This document shows positions 58,663 to 64,000 of a DNA stretch of 64,000 bases, piece after piece (the stretch's first letter is position 1; every line of letters starts with the position of its first letter). The stretch is taken from contig CAYZGU010000026.1 in assembly GCA_964478165.1 (NCBI GenBank), positions 61,811-125,810 of the forward strand, written 5' to 3'. The DNA comes from CAYZGU01 sp964478165 (GTDB lineage: Bacteria; Poribacteria; WGA-4E; JAJDTR01). The notes under the pieces are model-generated. The model had not been told where the DNA came from. It did no database searches and was given only the letters and a program-made list of their open reading frames with translations. The position numbers and the translations under genes are program-made.

Positions 58663-59328
58663 ATGCCCAAGCAACCGAATGCCAGCAAAGGGCAACTCGC
58701 GAAAGTGGAATCTCGCATGGCAAAATCGGAAACTTCAACACCGCACGGAAGACGAGATTTTTTCAAACAAGCTGCTAGCAAGTTGGCACAGCGCGTAGCT
58801 TCGTACGTGGATGACGGAATCGCCAACCACCTACCCGACAATCCGGAATTGACATCAATCCAACCCCCTGTTAAGCGAATTTTACGTCCGCCAGGTGCAC
58901 TCCCTGAAGACATGTTCCTAGACACCTGCCAGCGTTGTGGACATTGCATTGACAGCTGCCCCGCCGAAGCCATTCGACCTTATAAAATCGATATCGCCGC
59001 CCTTAGCGGCACACCGTACATCACGCCCGAATCCCAACCCTGTGTTGTTTGCGACTCGCTCGCTTGTATGGAAGTTTGCCCCAGCGGTGCACTTCAAAAG
59101 CTGTCGTCCAATCAGATCGAGATTGGCCTAGCAGAAGTAGACCATAATACTTGCCTTCGCGCCAACGGAATTCAATGCACTTATTGCGTCGACAGCTGCC
59201 CAATTGGCGAAACGGCAATTGGTATCAGTTCTCAAAACCAAATCGAAATTTTGTTCCCGGGTTGTGTTGGATGCGGCGTCTGCGAATACGAATGTCCGAC
59301 CGTACCTAAAGCGGTCGTCATCACATAA
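58663..59328 (+). CDS. Four-cluster 4Fe-4S ferredoxin (NapG/MauM-like)
   Basis: The 221-residue protein has four iron-sulfur motifs: CQRCGHCIDSCP, CVVCDSLACMEVCP, an incomplete-looking CTYCVDSCP preceded by a cysteine about ten residues before, and CVGCGVCEYECP. A GRRDFFKQ segment at about 29-36 resembles a twin-arginine motif, as in NapG, but the following stretch is not hydrophobic, so export by Tat is doubtful. An ATG at 58717 is an alternative start. It probably carries electrons to or from a membrane quinone pool. No nitrate reductase or quinoprotein dehydrogenase partner is next to it. Confidence 0.88.
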   Translation: MPKQPNASKGQLAKVESRMAKSETSTPHGRRDFFKQAASKLAQRVASYVDDGIANHLPDNPELTSIQPPVKRILRPPGALPEDMFLDTCQRCGHCIDSCPAEAIRPYKIDIAALSGTPYITPESQPCVVCDSLACMEVCPSGALQKLSSNQIEIGLAEVDHNTCLRANGIQCTYCVDSCPIGETAIGISSQNQIEILFPGCVGCGVCEYECPTVPKAVVIT

Positions 59329-60330
59329 CCATCGTGGAGACCCGAGAATCATTGACAACCAGAAACGTCGCGCTAAACTGGTAAAGACCCATTGCCTTCA
59401 CTATATTCTCCTACATACGCACCGCCCCGCTACGCTGTCCCTCGAACCCAACCGGGAATCTGGGTTTGTCTTCTATCCTTGGATTCGAAACATCATAACG
59501 CACATTCGGTTGTCTCTGCAATAGCACATCACGATTAGGGACAATGCGACAATCTCTTCGACCTCGCTAGCTTTGATTCAATACCAATAGGTTGACCCAG
59601 GCGATGCTGGTGTGGAATCGGTCATAGATCGCATCCGGAACCAGACGAGTTCAATACGCTATAAGACTCTCTAGCCTCCACGGAAATGGGCGATAATCTG
59701 CCCTTCACTACCTCTTTACCTCTTTCGAGATAAGCACGTGGCTACGAGAAAATTAGCGACGGAAACACTTTCGTGTTCATGCCAGTTTTTAATGCATAAA
59801 ATCGTCCCGATAGCGCTGAGTAAAAAAGGAAGCACTTCTACAGGTCCACAGGAGCACGTAAGTGCGACTCTTCTAGGCCTCACCTGATGGGATTAATCAC
59901 CACTGTGACAGCATTCGTTAGCCATTTTTGAGCACGGCACAGATGCCATTCAGGCCCCTCAGAAAGAGTTCTTGCAGCCCGCTCCATCATATATATCGAG
60001 CACTGATGGGTAAGAGGATTTTACAGCGCGAATACTTGATACTGCAGGAAGGGAAGAAACAGTATGACGTTGAGATGCCCAAAATGATTGGAACATACAT
60101 CACTAGACTTTAACGAAAGATCCCCAATCGAACTGAGCCAAAGCGCTCTCGTCGCGCAACCCGGACTTGCGACACAGCTGCGACTACAACTCGCAATATT
60201 CACTGCTTCTGATGCAACACCACATACACCTCACTAATCAAATCCAGTCCCCCATCCAAAAGGACGCATGGAAAACTAGGCAAGTGGGTTAACGCATCGA
60301 ACATAAGCCTACGAAAACCAGATAAATCTC
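59329..60330. other. Gene-poor stretch (1.0 kb)
   Basis: No gene or clear remnant was recognised. Confidence 0.4.
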
Positions 60331-61365
60331 TTAATCCACGGGTTTAACGGATTCAGGTATGTCGACTCCCTGAGCTTCCCAAAATTGGTAAGCTCCTGTG
60401 TGCAGTGGAATAACAAAAGCCTTGTGCGCGTTCTCGACCTTCATATCCCTGGCAGCTCTTGTCGTATTGAGCAGCCTTGTATGGCCTTTTTGTGAGTATA
60501 CATGCCGCAACAGAGCTTGGATGATGTCCGGAGCAATATCTTTATGGGCGATAAGCAGCGTCGGCATCAGGATAGTGTTGACAGGTTGGTCAATTCCTTT
60601 ATACGCACCGGCTGGGATTGTTCCTGATAGATAGAAGGGGTATTCCGCATAGAAACCATACTTCTTAGCCGGTACATCGAGATCAATAAGCCGAATAGGT
60701 TTAATTGTCGACACTTCAATAATCGCGGCATTTGGTACACTAACGAGCCATTGAAAACCTACCACCTGTCCATCTCTCAAGGCATTGCCTGCCGCTGTTC
60801 CGCCTTTGTATACCGGCGTATATTTTCCCTGAATTCCTGCCAGCGTCGCAAGACGTTCCAGCGTTTGTGCAGATCCCGATCCTGCCGCACCCATAGCGAT
60901 TTTTTTTCCAACGATGTCGTGAAGTTGGTCGATATTACTATCGGCGAGTGTAGAGAACTGATTGTACGCAACATATAACAAGCTCACCACACGAATATTC
61001 CCTCGGCGCCCTTCTTTGGCAAATATCTCCCTACCGTGATATCCAAGATAGACATCGGACGCAAAGGCAACCCCTAGGCATCCCTCGGTACCGTTGACAC
61101 GGCGGACGTTCTCAATGGATCCGGCTGAAGCTTCCACAGAAATCTTAACGTTCGGTTCCGCTGACGAAAGGACGTTTGCAATAGCCCCTGCAAAAGGGGA
61201 AAAACTCCCTCCAGCCGCACCACCCAAGATGGATAACCAGATTCGCTCCTTCTCCGCCTTAACTTCTTGACCCTTATGTTTTTTACAACCATGACAAAAA
61301 ACAATTAACAGAATGAATAAGGGTAATAGACATTTGCGCATTTCTTCAGAACAACGGAGCATCAT
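60331..61365 (-). CDS. TAXI-family TRAP transporter solute-binding lipoprotein
   Basis: The ATG at 61365 has AAGGAT upstream and gives 344 residues. A lipoprotein signal ends in the lipobox FCHGC. The mature part has the TAXI-family pattern: GAAGGSFSPFAGAIANVLS, VEASAGSIENVRRV, VGKKIAMGAAGSGSAQT and a C-terminal VYSQKGHTRLLNTTRAARDM. TAXI proteins bind a carboxylate-type solute and deliver it to TRAP permeases. No TRAP DctM or fused permease gene is in the window on either side, so it is an orphan here. Solute unknown. Confidence 0.9.
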   Translation of the reverse strand: MMLRCSEEMRKCLLPLFILLIVFCHGCKKHKGQEVKAEKERIWLSILGGAAGGSFSPFAGAIANVLSSAEPNVKISVEASAGSIENVRRVNGTEGCLGVAFASDVYLGYHGREIFAKEGRRGNIRVVSLLYVAYNQFSTLADSNIDQLHDIVGKKIAMGAAGSGSAQTLERLATLAGIQGKYTPVYKGGTAAGNALRDGQVVGFQWLVSVPNAAIIEVSTIKPIRLIDLDVPAKKYGFYAEYPFYLSGTIPAGAYKGIDQPVNTILMPTLLIAHKDIAPDIIQALLRHVYSQKGHTRLLNTTRAARDMKVENAHKAFVIPLHTGAYQFWEAQGVDIPESVKPVD

Positions 61366-61395
61366 GCATCGATCCTTGTTTGCAGTTTGGCTCAA

Positions 61396-61944
61396 TTAAT
61401 TATGAGCGAAGATACATTGTCCACAGCCAGTACTCTGAGACTTCGCCAGAGTTGATTAGCTAGAACGAGCTTTCATTTAGGCAGTATACTGTGAGCTTAG
61501 AACCAAAGTCAACTGAAAAGATTCGGGCAAGTAGGAGCTTCAACCGATGAATCATTTGTTAGGAACCATTTTTGGGAAAAATTGAGAAATCTTTGTTTAT
61601 CTCTTGAAAAACCCCACCAGATGTCGGATAATACGGATCGGGAGTTTTATCATCAACAAAACATCACCTCTTGATTTAATTTGCGCATAGTGTGCGCCAA
61701 AACACAAGCAACCAGAGATATTCTGGAAGCCCATCGTGGCTAATCCGAGAAAGATGGAGAATTTTGGCATGCTCAAATGCTGCGCCCAGTGTGAACTTGT
61801 GTGTACTTAAGGCAACAGAGTTATCGCCAGCTACTGACCACGAGCTAACGGTATTACACAGAAATTGCCGTTCTCGGCGCCCAAGACAAATCAGTTGCAT
61901 TAGCAGTACTATGCGTAATTATTCTAAAGATTGAGATAGCCCCA
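61396..61944. other. Divergent gap between the TAXI and GT4 genes
   Basis: No gene was recognised. It should hold both promoters but none was picked with confidence. Confidence 0.4.
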
Positions 61945-63138
61945 ATGAAAATCCTCTTCTTATCTGTCACTGTTCCTTTTCCGGCTACTGATGGTGGGCG
62001 CCTTCGGGTCCTCAACCTACTCAAACAAGTAGCAAGAACACACCAGGTTACTTTTCTCGCACTTGAAACTCAACCCACAGACGTAGACGGGATTGCGTAT
62101 CTTCGCCAGTTGGGTGTTGACGCGCACCTAGTTTCGCATGTCACCAAGATGCCTCCGATCACTGTTTGTAACGGTATCCACGGTTTTCTCAGACAGAAGC
62201 CCATCACCCTGTCAAGATATGACGTTCCAGCGTTTCGAGAAACATTCCACTCACTGCTAGAACGAAGCAACTTTGATGTCATCCACTATGAAATGTTCCA
62301 TGCCGCACAATTCCGTGTAGAAACAAATATTCCCTCTGTGCTTTCTCTACAGAACATTGATTCGATGATCTGGCAGCGCCTGCGTGCACACTCGTCCAAC
62401 CCCTTGAGAAGATTTTCCTTCTGGACTCAAGAACGCCTATTTCATCGTTATGAACAGTCCATGGTAAGGAAGTTTGACATTGTTGCTTGCACATCCGAGG
62501 TTGACCGCAGATTCATTCAACAAATAGGCCCAGGCCTTAATACCGACGTCATTCCGAACGGAGTTGACATCGAATTATACCGACCAGCCCACACACTAGA
62601 GGAAACAGCCACGCTAATCTATACGGGAAGTATGGACTGGCTTCCAAATGAAGACGCTGCCATCTATTTTGCTGACAAAGTACTGCCGAAGATAAAGGAG
62701 AAGCATCCGAAGGTGAAATTCTACGTTGTTGGTCAATACCCAACAGAACGTCTACAGCGCATCGGGAATAGGCCGGGAATCACGGTCACCGGTCGGGTGG
62801 ACGATGTGAAGCCATACATCGCACGTGCGACTGTTTACGTCGTGCCCTTACGAATTGGTGGTGGAACCCGCTTAAAAATCCTGGAAGCGTTGGCAATGGA
62901 GAAAGCGGTGGTGTCAACAACAGTCGGAGCTGAGGGACTAAATCTAAAGAGTGGAGAGCAAATCGTTATCGCGGACCCGCCGGATCAAATTGCTCACGCC
63001 ACTATCGAACTCATGGCAAATCAAGCGATGCGGCGACGGCTTGGCAAAAGCGGAAGGCAACTTATTGAAGCTTCCTACGACTGGCGTCACGTTGGAAGAA
63101 AACTGCATACGCTCTACGCAACCGCAAGGAAGAGATAA
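61945..63138 (+). CDS. Glycosyltransferase family 4 (GT-B)
   Basis: The 397-residue protein opens with ILFLSVTVPFPATDGGRLRVLNLLK, the usual GT4 acceptor-side start with a glycine-rich loop. The donor domain has LIYTGSMDWLPNEDA, VGQYPTERL, ITVTGRVDDVKPYI and the donor-site RIGGGTRLKILEALAMEKAV. In the last, the glutamate in LEALAM is the expected catalytic-site residue. Such enzymes add a sugar to an exopolysaccharide or LPS repeat. It is followed 56 bases later by the endonuclease III-like gene and may be co-transcribed with it. Sugar and acceptor unknown. Confidence 0.93.
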   Translation: MKILFLSVTVPFPATDGGRLRVLNLLKQVARTHQVTFLALETQPTDVDGIAYLRQLGVDAHLVSHVTKMPPITVCNGIHGFLRQKPITLSRYDVPAFRETFHSLLERSNFDVIHYEMFHAAQFRVETNIPSVLSLQNIDSMIWQRLRAHSSNPLRRFSFWTQERLFHRYEQSMVRKFDIVACTSEVDRRFIQQIGPGLNTDVIPNGVDIELYRPAHTLEETATLIYTGSMDWLPNEDAAIYFADKVLPKIKEKHPKVKFYVVGQYPTERLQRIGNRPGITVTGRVDDVKPYIARATVYVVPLRIGGGTRLKILEALAMEKAVVSTTVGAEGLNLKSGEQIVIADPPDQIAHATIELMANQAMRRRLGKSGRQLIEASYDWRHVGRKLHTLYATARKR

Positions 63139-63194
63139 GCGCGGCGTAAGACGCAATGCACGGACACCTAAAGATAGCTTCAACCTAGATTTTT

Positions 63195-63860
63195 ATGCGT
63201 ACTAAACTTCTTAGACTGTACAATCAGCTATACAGAGTTTATGGCCCACAACAATGGTGGCCAGCGGATAGCCCGTTTGAAGTTATCATTGGGGCGATTC
63301 TCGTGCAATCAACTGCATGGTCAAACGTTACAAAAGCAATCCACAATCTGAAGACCGCCAACCTTCTCACGCCAACAAGATTGGGCAACACCTCTCAAAC
63401 ACAGTTGGAGATGCTAATTCGACCCTCAGGCTACTATCGTGCTAAGGCGCAGAAGGTCCGATCATTTCTAACCCATCTACGCCTACAACATGACAATCGA
63501 TTGGATTCGCTTTTTCAGTCAGAGCTCCTCCCCTTGCGCGACGAGCTCCTTTCGATCTTTGGAATCGGGGAGGAGACAGCAGACTCTATACTGCTTTATG
63601 CAGCGAAAAAACCGATTCTCGTCGTCGACACGTACACGCATCGCCTTCTGACCCGGCTAGGTTGGATAACGGGAAAGTACCAATATAGCGGGTTACAATC
63701 GATGTTGATGAACTCGCTCCCTCGGCACTTGGATTTGTTCAGCGAGTTCCACGCCCTAATCGTACGCCATGGCGCACAGCTTTGCCGTAAAATTCCACGC
63801 TGTGAATTGTGCTCCCTTCAAGCTGAGTGCCAGTTCGGATTAGACAACACGGGCAAATAG
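63195..63860 (+). CDS. Endonuclease III-like HhH-GPD DNA glycosylase
   Basis: The 221-residue protein has the HhH-GPD fold: VIIGAILVQSTAW, the helix-hairpin-helix LLSIFGIGEETADSILLYA and the catalytic aspartate in VVDTYTHRLL. A 4Fe-4S cluster motif at the C-terminus (C-x5-C-x2-C-x5-C) has one residue fewer in the first gap than E. coli Nth. The lysine of bifunctional Nth is replaced by glutamate in GIGEETAD, so it is more likely a monofunctional glycosylase of the endonuclease III-related/MagIII group. It removes damaged or alkylated bases by inference. It stands after a glycosyltransferase gene. Confidence 0.9.
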   Translation: MRTKLLRLYNQLYRVYGPQQWWPADSPFEVIIGAILVQSTAWSNVTKAIHNLKTANLLTPTRLGNTSQTQLEMLIRPSGYYRAKAQKVRSFLTHLRLQHDNRLDSLFQSELLPLRDELLSIFGIGEETADSILLYAAKKPILVVDTYTHRLLTRLGWITGKYQYSGLQSMLMNSLPRHLDLFSEFHALIVRHGAQLCRKIPRCELCSLQAECQFGLDNTGK

Positions 63861-63914
63861 CCCGTCTATATTAATCGCTTCACCCGAAGCTTCTCCTTCG
63901 ACTTCACTCCAACA

Positions 63915-64000
63915 TCAACTAAATTGAAGAATTGCGTCAGCCGCCGACAATTCAATGGGGACCGCCGGACCATGCCCTTTACCGATTATCGGAACATTGG
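63915..64000 (-). CDS. Possible 3' end of a minus-strand gene entering from the right edge
   Basis: On the minus strand the frame from the right edge reads NVPIIGKGHGPAVPIEL and then SAADAILQFS before a TGA at 63915-63917. The frame then stays open for 24 codons (CWSEVEGEASGEAI and onward) to a TAA at 63840. The text looks protein-like and faintly like the C-terminal domain of GH3 glycosidases, but too little is visible. It may be a real gene end, a pseudogene, or another TGA-recoded gene. Confidence 0.3.
   Translation of the reverse strand, partial: NVPIIGKGHGPAVPIELSAADAILQFS

Overview
The window comes from a diderm (Gram-negative-type) bacterium of moderate GC content. The evidence is a Kdo-synthesis fusion protein (KdsC-KdsA), a heptosyltransferase-like GT9 enzyme, exported lipoproteins with lipoboxes and a BamA-like outer-membrane barrel. 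Several traits fit an uncultured marine or host-associated heterotroph of a Poribacteria/Latescibacteria-like group: many exported PQQ-type beta-propellers, long gaps of 0.5 to 2 kb between genes, several decaying pseudogenes and a probable selenoprotein. The taxonomic guess is inference only. I recognised no rRNA, tRNA, CRISPR array, insertion sequence or phage gene.

Layout. 1-11093 is one minus-strand polycistron of nine tightly spaced genes: two exported PQQ-type propellers, a LuxE/phenylacetate-CoA-ligase-like adenylating enzyme, a Vgb/SMP-30-like propeller, a LuxC-like aldehyde dehydrogenase/acyl-CoA reductase, a creatininase-family hydrolase, a group III iron alcohol dehydrogenase, a third PQQ-type propeller and a HemW-like radical SAM protein cut by the left edge. 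Together they look like an acid-to-aldehyde-to-alcohol module embedded in exported propeller proteins. 11.8-15.2 kb holds ridA-like, fabV and a homocysteine methyltransferase. 15.5-20.4 kb is glpK followed by an NtrBC-type two-component system. 21.7-25.9 kb is an envelope operon: TPR lipoprotein, CsgG-like lipoprotein, and a large peptidase-MA/TolB-like/BamA-like protein. 26.1-30.8 kb holds a UPF0182 membrane protein, a short DUF5069 gene with an in-frame TGA at a conserved cysteine position and a SECIS-like hairpin, and pheA.

30.8-46 kb is sparse: a CPBP protease, DapA-like and HpaI-like aldolases, an exported SnoaL-like protein, the KdsC-KdsA fusion, another PQQ-type propeller and an SDR. 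Between them lie remnants of an EamA transporter, an SDR and an UppP-like gene. 46.3-48.9 kb encodes an unusual fusion of a sugar nucleotidyltransferase with a DUF89 phosphatase-like domain. The remainder holds an aldo/keto reductase, PAP2 phosphatase, mazG facing a MazG-like gene across a divergent promoter pair, a DUF457-type membrane protein, a threonine synthase pseudogene with a perfect 17-bp inverted repeat, a GT9-HAD pair, a four-cluster ferredoxin, an orphan TAXI solute-binding lipoprotein, a GT4 glycosyltransferase and an endonuclease III-like glycosylase.

The strongest candidates for something new are the TGA-containing DUF5069 gene, the LuxE/LuxC/Fe-ADH/propeller operon and the nucleotidyltransferase-DUF89 fusion.
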